64,000 nucleotides of DNA, from contig AP025576.1 in the NCBI GenBank assembly GCA_022845955.1, positions 4,464,001 through 4,528,000 of the forward strand, read 5' to 3'. Origin of the DNA: Lachnospiraceae bacterium. GTDB lineage: Bacteria > Bacillota > Clostridia > Lachnospirales > Lachnospiraceae. Shown piece by piece: positions 42,697-51,022 of the stretch. The translations under genes and the position numbers were made by a program. Within the stretch, counting starts at the first letter, position 1, and every line of letters begins with the position of its first letter. The notes under the pieces were generated by a model. It made no database searches. It was not told the origin of the DNA and was given only the letters and a program-made list of their open reading frames with translations.

Positions 42697-44214
42697 CTAT
42701 TTGCCAATCACTCTTTTATAACAATATCCTCTGTCTCCTCCGGCCTTCACCGCAGATACCTCGAAATAAACCACTCCATTCTCCCGAACCGTCAGACAGA
42801 CCTCCGCCTCTCCGTCCGTAAGCTTCTTCCTGTCCGCTTCCACAAACGGGCGCGCGCCTTCCTTCAGCAGCTTTTTCTGTTTTTCGGTAAGGCTTGACGG
42901 CTCTCCCATGGCATGCCACAGCTTCAGCGGATTACAGGTCACTTCGTCCACCGTCTTTTTCAGAATTGTGTATTCCTTTTCTTCGGAAACGTCCATGGGC
43001 AGGCGGAACGTAAAGCCCCTGTCCTCTCCGCATCCCTCCATCGTCCGGTTCCAGGCGATACCTCTGTAGCTGCCGTCCTCTGTCCTTACCACCACCGCGT
43101 CATCCGAACGGTGTACGCAGGTTCCCTGCAAATCCTTAAAGAATTTGAAGGTCCAGAAGGTAGGCTTGGGGATCCCGCCGTTTGCCACCAGACCGAAACC
43201 GCCGTGGAAAGGGGTAAAAGGAACGCCCTGCTCTTCGAAAATATCCCCGAAGGTCCAGTAGGAATAGGATTCGTTCATATCCCCCAGCCTGGAAAGCTGT
43301 CCGGCGATATAAGCCGCATTCTGGTTGGTATCGTGCAGAGGGCAGTTGGGTATGTAAGAAGTGTTGAACTCCGTAATATGGATTTCCATTCCCTGAAATT
43401 CCTCAAAGCTGTCCACGATATCCCTGGTCGTCTGCAGGTTGGCAAAGCCCTCCTCCGGCTCCCTCAGCTTAACATAGCCGTAATGACCGTCCTTTTCCGG
43501 TACTTCCGTCGTATAATGATGGCGGGTTACGAAATCCACCGGTATGCTTTCCTTCCGGCAGAACTCCATAAAGCAGCGGATCCATTTTTCGTCCTCCACG
43601 CCGCAGATAGCGGGACCGCCCACACGGAAGCGTTCGTCAACTTCCTTGATCGCCGCAAAGGTACGGGCAAACAGCTTAAAGTACTCCTCCATGTCCGCAT
43701 CCTTCCAGAAGCCGGGAAGGTTCGGCTCGTTCCATACCTCGATAGGCCAGCCCGTCACCTCCTGCGCCCCGTAGCGGTCCATCAGATGCCGCAGCGTGGC
43801 CTGTACCAGGGCGCACCAGGCGTCATAGCTTTCCGGAGGCGTCACATTTCCTTTCCAGTAAAAGACGGTCTGCTCCCCGGATGCCATTTTCTCCGGCATA
43901 AAGCCCAGCTCCAGGAAGGGGCGGATATGCAGCTTCCGATAGCTGTCCATCACCAGATCCAGATAGGTAAAATTATATTCCGCATACTTCTTCCCATTTT
44001 CGTCTGTGTACTCCTGATAGATAGCCATATCATCCGAAAACAGGCCGTGGCCGCGGATATGGGAAAATCCGATCTCCTCCTGCACCAGGGCCAGCTGCTC
44101 CTGGTATTCCTTCTGCAGCGCCAGACCCATACGGCCTGTGCCTACGCAAAACGCCACATTATTGTTAAACGGTACTTTTGTATCCTTTTCTACTGTATAG
44201 ATTGTTTCTGCCAT
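42697..44214 (-). CDS. xynB: GH39 beta-xylosidase
   Basis: 505 residues from ATG 44214, with AAGGAG upstream; the usual length for GH39 xylosidases. The acid/base is E163 in EVWNEPNLPGFW and the nucleophile E282 in HITEFNTSY. These positions are close to the known pair in the Thermoanaerobacterium enzyme (about 160 and 277). It removes xylose from the non-reducing end of xylo-oligosaccharides with retention. There is no signal peptide, so it acts on imported oligomers. Between the beta-lactamase-like gene and the long GH51 gene. Confidence 0.95.
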   Translation of the reverse strand: MAETIYTVEKDTKVPFNNNVAFCVGTGRMGLALQKEYQEQLALVQEEIGFSHIRGHGLFSDDMAIYQEYTDENGKKYAEYNFTYLDLVMDSYRKLHIRPFLELGFMPEKMASGEQTVFYWKGNVTPPESYDAWCALVQATLRHLMDRYGAQEVTGWPIEVWNEPNLPGFWKDADMEEYFKLFARTFAAIKEVDERFRVGGPAICGVEDEKWIRCFMEFCRKESIPVDFVTRHHYTTEVPEKDGHYGYVKLREPEEGFANLQTTRDIVDSFEEFQGMEIHITEFNTSYIPNCPLHDTNQNAAYIAGQLSRLGDMNESYSYWTFGDIFEEQGVPFTPFHGGFGLVANGGIPKPTFWTFKFFKDLQGTCVHRSDDAVVVRTEDGSYRGIAWNRTMEGCGEDRGFTFRLPMDVSEEKEYTILKKTVDEVTCNPLKLWHAMGEPSSLTEKQKKLLKEGARPFVEADRKKLTDGEAEVCLTVRENGVVYFEVSAVKAGGDRGYCYKRVIGK

Positions 44215-44271
44215 TTTTGATATCTCCTTCTTTTACCAAATGTAACTGTTCTCACAATATTATCAAATACT

Positions 44272-45453
44272 TTATAACAACCCGGACCAGATAATATTGC
44301 TCACATTCCATAACCCCTCCGCATACCACTCTCCGGGGCGATACGGCACGAACCACGCGGCGGCAAGCTGCTCCGCAGGATCGATAACCAGGGAACAGGA
44401 GCCGGCGCCTTCATGCATATAGGTCCCTTCCGAATAAAGAAAACCGGGGCCTTCCCTGCGATCAAAGCCAATCCCGTATTTTCGGTCAGCCACCCCGGCG
44501 TCCCAGCAGTTATCGGGAACATGGGAAAGCGCGGAGGCAGTCATCTTTTCCACCGTTTTTCTTCCCAGAATACGGACCTCCTCTAAGCGGCCCATTCCAA
44601 GCATCATATTTGCAAAACGGATCAAATCTCCCGGCGTGGAAAAAAGCCCTCCCCCCGTTTCCGGGACCTGCTGCCAGAAGGAATCGGCTTCCTCCCCGCC
44701 GTTTACCGCACTTCCCACCTCTTCCTTCTCCTGCTCATCAATAAAATGAATCCGGTTCCGCTTTTCCGGTTCCGCCGGCAGGAAAAAAGTATCCTTCAGG
44801 CCCAAAGGGGATAAAATCATATCGCTTATATATTTCTCCGCCCTCTTCCCGCTGAGTTTTTGAATCACCGCGCCTAACACGGCAAAGCCAAAGCTGCAGT
44901 ACTGCCATTCCTCACCCGGCTGTTTTCTCATTCCGCAGGACAGGGCAGGTGTAAGCCAGTCGAACGCTTCTCCCGGCTTCCCGTTTTTTGCCGCTTCCTC
45001 TATATATTGCCAAGGAGATACAAAATAGGGATTGGGTAAGCATCCCGGATCCGGGGAAAGCCCCGAGGTATGGGTTAATAAATGAAACAGGGTAATTCCG
45101 TCAAAGGGCTTTTGTGAAAACTGGGGCAGAATATCGCCCACCTTCACATCAAGCCTGGTATAGCCATCCTCCACAAGTTTCATCACGGCCACCGCCGTAA
45201 AGGTCTTTGTAACAGAGGCAATCCCATGGATAGTATCGGGCTGCATGGGACCGTCCTTGTCATAATAATGAGCCAGCCCTATTCCGTTTTGCGCAATCAC
45301 TTTCCCGTATCTGGAAATGCAGTAAGCGGCTCCTTCTATTTCCCCTCTTTCCATCATCCGGATGAAATGTTCATTCAATGCCCGGATACGTCCGGAATCA
45401 TAGCCGGCTTCTTCCGGTAAACAATCTGTTTTTCCTATTGTTGTTATGCTCAA
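44272..45453 (-). CDS. Beta-lactamase/esterase-family serine hydrolase
   Basis: 393 residues starting with TTG at 45453 behind GGGAG. The class C beta-lactamase fold motif S-x-x-K is SVTK (S80). The second motif is YCS in WQYCSFGFAVLG (in place of Y-x-N) and a third lies in the C-terminal part. No signal peptide is present. Within a xylan operon, a family VIII-like esterase acting on acetylated or feruloylated sugars is more plausible than a beta-lactamase or DD-peptidase, but this is inference from context. It is flanked by GH43 (45577) and GH39 (42697) genes. Confidence 0.85.
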   Translation of the reverse strand: MSITTIGKTDCLPEEAGYDSGRIRALNEHFIRMMERGEIEGAAYCISRYGKVIAQNGIGLAHYYDKDGPMQPDTIHGIASVTKTFTAVAVMKLVEDGYTRLDVKVGDILPQFSQKPFDGITLFHLLTHTSGLSPDPGCLPNPYFVSPWQYIEEAAKNGKPGEAFDWLTPALSCGMRKQPGEEWQYCSFGFAVLGAVIQKLSGKRAEKYISDMILSPLGLKDTFFLPAEPEKRNRIHFIDEQEKEEVGSAVNGGEEADSFWQQVPETGGGLFSTPGDLIRFANMMLGMGRLEEVRILGRKTVEKMTASALSHVPDNCWDAGVADRKYGIGFDRREGPGFLYSEGTYMHEGAGSCSLVIDPAEQLAAAWFVPYRPGEWYAEGLWNVSNIIWSGLL

Positions 45454-45474
45454 AGCACTCCCCCCTTTTCTTCT

Positions 45475-45494
45475 AGGGGAAAAGATTTTCCCCT
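45475..45494. other. Short hairpin between GH43 and serine hydrolase genes
   Basis: AGGGGAAAA / TTTTCCCCT with a very small centre, 22 bases upstream of the TTG start of the serine hydrolase. Possible mRNA processing site. Confidence 0.35.
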
Positions 45495-45576
45495 GGTAAA
45501 GCCTCTACCCCTGAAACCAGGATTCCTCCCCGCGGGCAGCAGGCCCGTCCGGTACAAATCCGCTTCGTTTTCAGCC

Positions 45577-47301
45577 TCAGCCCACCACGACTTCCATCTC
45601 CACTCCTGCAAGCGCCGGATCCAGATCCCGCTGTGCCGACATGTCAAATACCGGTTCTCCCTGGATGGTAAAATGCACCCTGCGGATCCCGTCACAGCGG
45701 ATATGGTGATCCAGCGCATCCTCGGCGTGATAGGCAATCATCAGATTCCCCTGGGCATCTGTAAAAAAGGAATTATGTCCAGGCCCGTATTCGCCTTCCA
45801 CCGAATAGTAAGACAGAACAGGCGTGCCCGCTTTGTTCCAGACTCCGGTATCCAGCAAATCCGCTCCGGCCGGCGCCGTCAGCAGTCCAAGCGCATAGGT
45901 ATAACCGTCCGCCGCCCCTCCCGAATAGGTCAGATATATCTTATCATTGGCGGTAAACGCATACGGCCCTTCATTGTTGATCGTATGATTCACGTTCTCC
46001 CAGCCGTAAAGGGGCCTGGAAAGAAGAACCGGTTCACTGGCAAGCTGCCAGGGAGCGGCCTCGTCCACAGCGGCAATATACAGCATGGAACCCGTATCCA
46101 GCGCCGTACCGATATTCCTGCGGTAAGACCAGATATAATAGGAACGCTTTCCCGTTTTCAGATACGTCATATCCAGCGTGATCCCGTCTTCCGTCAGCGG
46201 ACGGCCGTCCATCCTCCGGATCCTTACCGGATCCTCCCAGCTTTCGGGATCCGTCAGGCTGCCGCCCTTTTTCAGCTTCATCAGATGGCACTGAGGCCCC
46301 CATTTCGTGCCGCTCACCGCAAACAGGATATAAAGCTCCCCGCCAATCACATGAAATTCCGGCGCCCAGAAGGTCTGCACAAAACCTCTCTCCTCATCCA
46401 ACGCAAGGATCAGGTGCTGTTTCGTATCCTCCTTAAAAAGCCCGGCCACATCCTCCGACTCCCTTACATAAAAGCCCACATCATTCCGGTTATCGTCCGT
46501 GGCAATAAAGTAATATCGTCCTTCCCAGGGGAAAATAACGGGATCGCCGTAGCCGCAGGCCAGGGGAAACGTATACTGCTCATTTATCACGGTACCTCCA
46601 ATGCGGTAAGTCCCCGGCCTGTTAAAATCAATCCCTCCTGTTTCCCATTTCACCTGCTTTAACGCCGAGGAACCGTCCGAATACATAACAGCCGCACGCA
46701 CGGCTTCCACATCGCCCGCGTTACGGGCCATAATCCGTTCCGGCACCCGTACACCCACGCTGGTAAGCCTGCTCCAGCAAAGCGCCGCCCTGTCACACAG
46801 GCTGCGGCTTACCTCCACCGCATTTCCTGCCACGGCACCTTCCGGAAGTTTTCCGTCAAAAGCCGTCAGCGAGTCCGCAGACGCCTCCCGGAGCGATGCC
46901 ACACAGGGAAGCCCGGAAAGCTCCGCCTGCCCGCAGTCCAGCAGCCCCAGTTCTTTAAACTCCTTAAAATCCGCAGTGGTCCAATACAGCAGCTTCCCTT
47001 CACTTTCCCCATCTGCGCTTCCATCCTCATTGACCCGGACGGCCGCAATGACAAAGCCTCCCAGCTGCAGAGAAAGAACCCGGGGATCCCTTACCCCTTT
47101 GGGGCAGATGGTATCTTCTTCGCTCAAAACTGCTTTGGCGAACAAAATCCCGTAATTTCCGTTCATGGCCTCATAGTTTTTCCCATCTAAGCTATAGGCA
47201 AGATGGATGCTCCGCGCCAGCCCGTCCGGGTATTCCTCCGCCGTCGTTTCCCGGGTATATACCATAATCCGGGCTTTTTTTTCTGCAAAATCCACTCCCA
47301 T
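45577..47301 (-). CDS. GH43-family glycosidase with extra N-terminal propeller-like part and Ig-like insert
   Basis: 574 residues from ATG 47301 behind AAAGGAAAAC. The C-terminal 310 residues are a complete GH43 five-bladed propeller: base D in GYGDPVIF, modulating D in LDMTYL, acid E in NNEGPYAF. Before it lies a bacterial Ig-like segment (RNAGDVEAVRAAVMYSDGSS..GTYRIGGTV) and at the N-terminus about 180 residues with blade-like S-x-DG-x-x-Y and GVRDPRV motifs. This layout is unusual for a simple arabinofuranosidase/xylosidase. There is no signal peptide. Activity is probably arabinofuranosidase or xylosidase; the subfamily is uncertain. Confidence 0.85.
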   Translation of the reverse strand: MGVDFAEKKARIMVYTRETTAEEYPDGLARSIHLAYSLDGKNYEAMNGNYGILFAKAVLSEEDTICPKGVRDPRVLSLQLGGFVIAAVRVNEDGSADGESEGKLLYWTTADFKEFKELGLLDCGQAELSGLPCVASLREASADSLTAFDGKLPEGAVAGNAVEVSRSLCDRAALCWSRLTSVGVRVPERIMARNAGDVEAVRAAVMYSDGSSALKQVKWETGGIDFNRPGTYRIGGTVINEQYTFPLACGYGDPVIFPWEGRYYFIATDDNRNDVGFYVRESEDVAGLFKEDTKQHLILALDEERGFVQTFWAPEFHVIGGELYILFAVSGTKWGPQCHLMKLKKGGSLTDPESWEDPVRIRRMDGRPLTEDGITLDMTYLKTGKRSYYIWSYRRNIGTALDTGSMLYIAAVDEAAPWQLASEPVLLSRPLYGWENVNHTINNEGPYAFTANDKIYLTYSGGAADGYTYALGLLTAPAGADLLDTGVWNKAGTPVLSYYSVEGEYGPGHNSFFTDAQGNLMIAYHAEDALDHHIRCDGIRRVHFTIQGEPVFDMSAQRDLDPALAGVEMEVVVG

Positions 47302-47401
47302 GTCTGTTTTCCTTTCATGACAGGCAACCGTTCAGACAGTCCTGACCTGCCGGAACGATTACCGTGATATTCCCCCTGCTCCGTACGGCAGATGCCAAGC
47401 A

Positions 47402-49402
47402 TCAAATTTCCCCTATCCACTCCGCGTGTCTGTCCTCCCGAAGGAATACAGGGATCCGGCTGATATCCGCCGGCACCTTTACCGTTCTGCCTCCCTCATA
47501 CTTCGTTCCGTCATAAATCAGGGTCCACACCGTTCCTTCCGGCAGGTATACCTCCCGTTCCCAGGCGTTTTCATAAACCACAGGCGCAACCAGCATATCT
47601 GCGCCGAACATGTACTGATCCTGAAGCTCCCAGCATTTCCCGTCCTCCGGGAATTCATAGAACATGGTACGGATCACGGGACGGCCCTCTTCATGGGCTT
47701 CCTTCATTAATTCCCTCACATACGGTCTCATTTTCTCCCGGAAACGGATATATTTTTCCAGGATCGGCGTATTGACATCGCCGAAGCTCCAGATTTCATT
47801 GTCCGCCCCTGTGGGCATAGTGGGGGATCCATCCGCATGGGTAAGCGGCGTCTGGGGCACCCGGTCTCCATGCAGCCGCATCACCGGACAGAAGGTTCCC
47901 CACTGGAACCAGCGTACCAGAAGCTGCCGGAACGCCGGATCCTTCGGATTCCCGCCGGAAAAACCGCCGATATCCGTAGTCCACCAGGGTATCCCTGCGA
48001 TTCCCATGTTCAGCCCGGCGCACAGCTGTCTGCGGAAGGTTTCCCAGTCGCTGTGAATGTCACCCGACCATACAAGGGCGCCGTATCTCTGGCTTCCCGC
48101 CCATGCGCAGCGCAGCAGGTTGACCGCGCTTTCCATCCCCGCTTCCATCTGCCCCTCGTAAAAGGTTCTGGCATACAGCTGGGGGTAGATATTGCCCACT
48201 TTGGTTACCGGTCCCATATAATAACGGTAATTATCATAATCATATACCGAGAATTCAGGCTCCGCTTCATCCAGCCAGAACACCTTTATCCCGTAATCAT
48301 AATAATTTTTCTTGCAAAGCTTCCATACATAATCCCTGGCTTTGGGATTGGTCGCATCATAGAAGGTATTCTCCCCTTCAAAACGCATGGCGATCTCCAC
48401 GCCGCGTTCATTTTTAATCAGAAGCCCTCTTTTGCGCATCTCTTCATAATTCTCACTGGTCAGATTGATCTGGGGCCAGATGGAAACCATGAGTTCCATG
48501 CCGTATTCCCGCAGCTCCTCCACCATCGCCTTCGGATCAGGAAAATCCGCTTCGTCGAAACGGAAATCGCCGCATTTGGGCCAATGATAGAAATCAACCA
48601 CGATGACGTCTACCGGAATGTTTCTCCTGTGGTATTCCCTTGCCACGTTCAGAAGCTGTTCCTGGTTCCAGTAGCGCAGCTTGCACTGCCAGAAGCCCAG
48701 ACCGTATTCCGGCATCATGGGAACGGTTCCCGTTGCTTTGCCATAAGCGCTCTCGATTTCATCGGGTGTATCCCCGGCCGTAATCCAGTAATCCATCTGG
48801 TCCGTATTTTCCGCCTGCCATTGGGTCAGGTTTTTCCCGAACATTACCTTACCCACCGCCGGATTGTGCCAGAGGAAGCCATAGCCGGCATCGGAAAGGA
48901 CAAAAGGCACGGATGCCTGGGAATTACGGTGGGCAAGCTCAAGCACGCAGTTTTTGACATCCAGAAGTTCCTGCTGGTACTGGCCCATACCGAACAGCTT
49001 TTCTTCCGGCTTTGCATGGAAGGTGACCGTCAGTTCATAATCCCCGCCCAGCCTTGCCTTAAAGTGTCTGGAATGGTTATTCAGCGCGCCCCCATGCCCT
49101 TCCTCTTTCAGAAGGAGTTCCCCCTTCTGATTATAAAAGCTGAGCTGGCAGCGTTTTTTCCACTGGTCAACCTCCAACTTCGCCGTCACTTTTCCATTCG
49201 TAATGCCGGCGTGATATCCATCCTCTATCCGGATATCAGCCTCCGTTTCCTTCGGGGGAAGCAGGGCATAATCCGTATCCTTAATCTCTCCCATCATCAC
49301 CGCTCTGACCCGCAGGGAGTTTTCCCCCCACGGTTCGATACGCAGCAGTTCTCCGGCATTTTCAAACAAGACGGCATTCCCGTCCCGCGTTATATAATCC
49401 AT
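47402..49402 (-). CDS. GH31 alpha-xylosidase
   Basis: 666 residues from ATG 49402 with AAGGAGGG upstream (the ORF extends 7 codons further without support). N-terminal beta-sandwich (about 1-230), then a TIM barrel with nucleophile D378 in VFWLDEAEPEF and acid/base D448 in WSGDIHSDW. The EAEPE after the nucleophile and PVDVIVVDFYHWPKCGDF are typical of alpha-xylosidases rather than alpha-glucosidases. No signal peptide. It cleaves terminal alpha-xylose from xylogluco- or modified xylo-oligosaccharides; its presence in an arabinoxylan operon is a little unexpected. Confidence 0.9.
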   Translation of the reverse strand: MDYITRDGNAVLFENAGELLRIEPWGENSLRVRAVMMGEIKDTDYALLPPKETEADIRIEDGYHAGITNGKVTAKLEVDQWKKRCQLSFYNQKGELLLKEEGHGGALNNHSRHFKARLGGDYELTVTFHAKPEEKLFGMGQYQQELLDVKNCVLELAHRNSQASVPFVLSDAGYGFLWHNPAVGKVMFGKNLTQWQAENTDQMDYWITAGDTPDEIESAYGKATGTVPMMPEYGLGFWQCKLRYWNQEQLLNVAREYHRRNIPVDVIVVDFYHWPKCGDFRFDEADFPDPKAMVEELREYGMELMVSIWPQINLTSENYEEMRKRGLLIKNERGVEIAMRFEGENTFYDATNPKARDYVWKLCKKNYYDYGIKVFWLDEAEPEFSVYDYDNYRYYMGPVTKVGNIYPQLYARTFYEGQMEAGMESAVNLLRCAWAGSQRYGALVWSGDIHSDWETFRRQLCAGLNMGIAGIPWWTTDIGGFSGGNPKDPAFRQLLVRWFQWGTFCPVMRLHGDRVPQTPLTHADGSPTMPTGADNEIWSFGDVNTPILEKYIRFREKMRPYVRELMKEAHEEGRPVIRTMFYEFPEDGKCWELQDQYMFGADMLVAPVVYENAWEREVYLPEGTVWTLIYDGTKYEGGRTVKVPADISRIPVFLREDRHAEWIGEI

Positions 49403-49430
49403 AGCTTTCCCTCCTTCGCCCAATTACAGG

Positions 49431-50960
49431 CTACAGTCCGGCCCTGGCCGGACCATCCTTTTCCCGGTCAGCGGCATCCATAATAAATTCCATAACCTCT
49501 CCCGCCGGTTTTATCTGCGCGGCCGGGCTTTCGAAAAAGGTCATGACGGCAGGCTTTTCCGTCAGAAAGGCATCCCACTTTTCCATAGGCGTCCCGTCCG
49601 CATCCGGGCCGTTAGGATCCCCCTTCTTTATAAATTCGGCCCAGTAATTGCACATCTGTCTGGCAAGATCATAATGCTTCCCGGTAAAAGGCCGCCAGCA
49701 TTTCGCCAGCGTTTCAAAGAAAAACCACAAATCGGAGGAATGGAAAGCCCCCGGATCATCCTCTCCCGGTATGAAGGGACCGAATTCATATACATAACGG
49801 GGCTGCTTTGCCCCTGTTTTTTCCAGAAGGCGGCACATCCTGCGGATTCCCAGCTCCACAGAGCTTATGTACGCGTTCTCCTTAGCCGCTTCCGTTCCGG
49901 CTTCGGCATGGATCAAAGAAAGGAAATCCTGTGCCCTGTCCCCGAATTTTTCTTCCGCTTCCTTTTGGAGAGACTTTTCATCCGCTGCCTGAGGCATGGT
50001 GAAAAACTCATTGTTGGTTAAACCTGTCATGATGGGGACATCCAGAAGCCTGCCCGCCGCCATATTGTTCCAATAGGTATCGGTCTGGTAAACGCCGTCG
50101 GGAATGGTTCCCCAGAAAGCGCCGAAGGCATCGTTCTTATCCCGGATAAATTGGGCGGGAAGCGCCCTCGCTTCCGCAAGCGTACTGACACCCAGGTATG
50201 CAAAGAAGCGTTCTCCCTGTGCCAGCGCCTGTTCCTTTGTCAGCTTCATCCGATCCTGGAAGGGATCATAAAAGATGCCGCTTTCAATAATAGCCTTGCT
50301 GATATAGCCCTTGTTGGCAGGACAGTTCAGCTGGGTCAGCACACTTCCGCCGCCGGCTGACTGTCCCCCGATTGTAATGTTGTCCGGATCACCGCCGAAG
50401 GCGGCGATATTGCGCTTTGTCCAGAACAGACCGTACTGCTGATCCAGATTCCCGAAATTAGCCGGTGCCTCCGGCGCTTCCTCCCACAACTGGGGATGGG
50501 CCAGAAAGCCGAACACATTCAGCCGGTAATTGACTGTCACCACTACAATTCCCCTGCGCGCCAGGCGCTCTCCGTCGAATTCCATCTCCGCCGGATTTCC
50601 CCACTGCAGGCCGCCGCCGAAATACCACACATAAACAGGCAGTTTATCCTTTGTACTCCGGGCCGGAGTCCATACATTGAGGTAAAGACAGTCCTCCTCC
50701 ATAGGAATTTCCGGATCCACATTCCATTCCTTCGTATAAATATTTGATTCATCCAGCCCCGGCGTGCTCTGCATGGATATGGGGGCGAATTCCAGGCAGT
50801 CCCGGATCCCCTCCCAATCCGCCGCAGGCTGGGGCGCCCTCCAGCGCAAATCCCCCACAGGAGGCGCCGCAAAAGGGATTCCCTTAAAGGAAATCACCCG
50901 CGGATCCGCCGCCGGGATACCGCGTACCAGACCATTTTCAGTTTTAACAATTTTTAACAT
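49431..50960 (-). CDS. Type-B carboxylesterase
   Basis: 509 residues from ATG 50960, with AAGGAGG upstream. The nucleophile elbow is GGQSAGGGS (S201), with the oxyanion-hole segment YFGGGLQWG and the EDCLYLNVWTP signature of the carboxylesterase B family. There is no signal peptide. In this operon it most likely removes acetyl, feruloyl or similar ester groups from imported xylan oligomers. The leader has a hairpin that can cover its own ribosome binding site. Follows the short GH51 gene and precedes GH31. Confidence 0.92.
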   Translation of the reverse strand: MLKIVKTENGLVRGIPAADPRVISFKGIPFAAPPVGDLRWRAPQPAADWEGIRDCLEFAPISMQSTPGLDESNIYTKEWNVDPEIPMEEDCLYLNVWTPARSTKDKLPVYVWYFGGGLQWGNPAEMEFDGERLARRGIVVVTVNYRLNVFGFLAHPQLWEEAPEAPANFGNLDQQYGLFWTKRNIAAFGGDPDNITIGGQSAGGGSVLTQLNCPANKGYISKAIIESGIFYDPFQDRMKLTKEQALAQGERFFAYLGVSTLAEARALPAQFIRDKNDAFGAFWGTIPDGVYQTDTYWNNMAAGRLLDVPIMTGLTNNEFFTMPQAADEKSLQKEAEEKFGDRAQDFLSLIHAEAGTEAAKENAYISSVELGIRRMCRLLEKTGAKQPRYVYEFGPFIPGEDDPGAFHSSDLWFFFETLAKCWRPFTGKHYDLARQMCNYWAEFIKKGDPNGPDADGTPMEKWDAFLTEKPAVMTFFESPAAQIKPAGEVMEFIMDAADREKDGPARAGL

Positions 50961-51018
50961 CTCGAATCCTCCTTGTTTTGCGGAGCAAAATGCGAGTTCT
51001 TTGCGAGCAGAGGATTTT
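50961..51018 (-). promoter_or_regulatory. Leader of the esterase gene with ribosome-site-sequestering pairing
   Basis: On the minus strand AATCCTC (51010-51016) is complementary to GAGGATT (50965-50971), which includes the AAGGAGG ribosome site. A hairpin TTTTGC / GCAAAA lies between. It could restrict initiation or be coupled to upstream translation of the GH51 gene, which ends at 51023. A similar leader precedes the locus 4 lipoprotein. Confidence 0.45.
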
Positions 51019-51022
51019 ACTC

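Noticed and set aside
47837..49483. 548-codon plus-strand frame opposite the GH31 gene
   Set aside because: Antisense shadow of an alpha-xylosidase with complete motifs; no ribosome site or recognisable domain.
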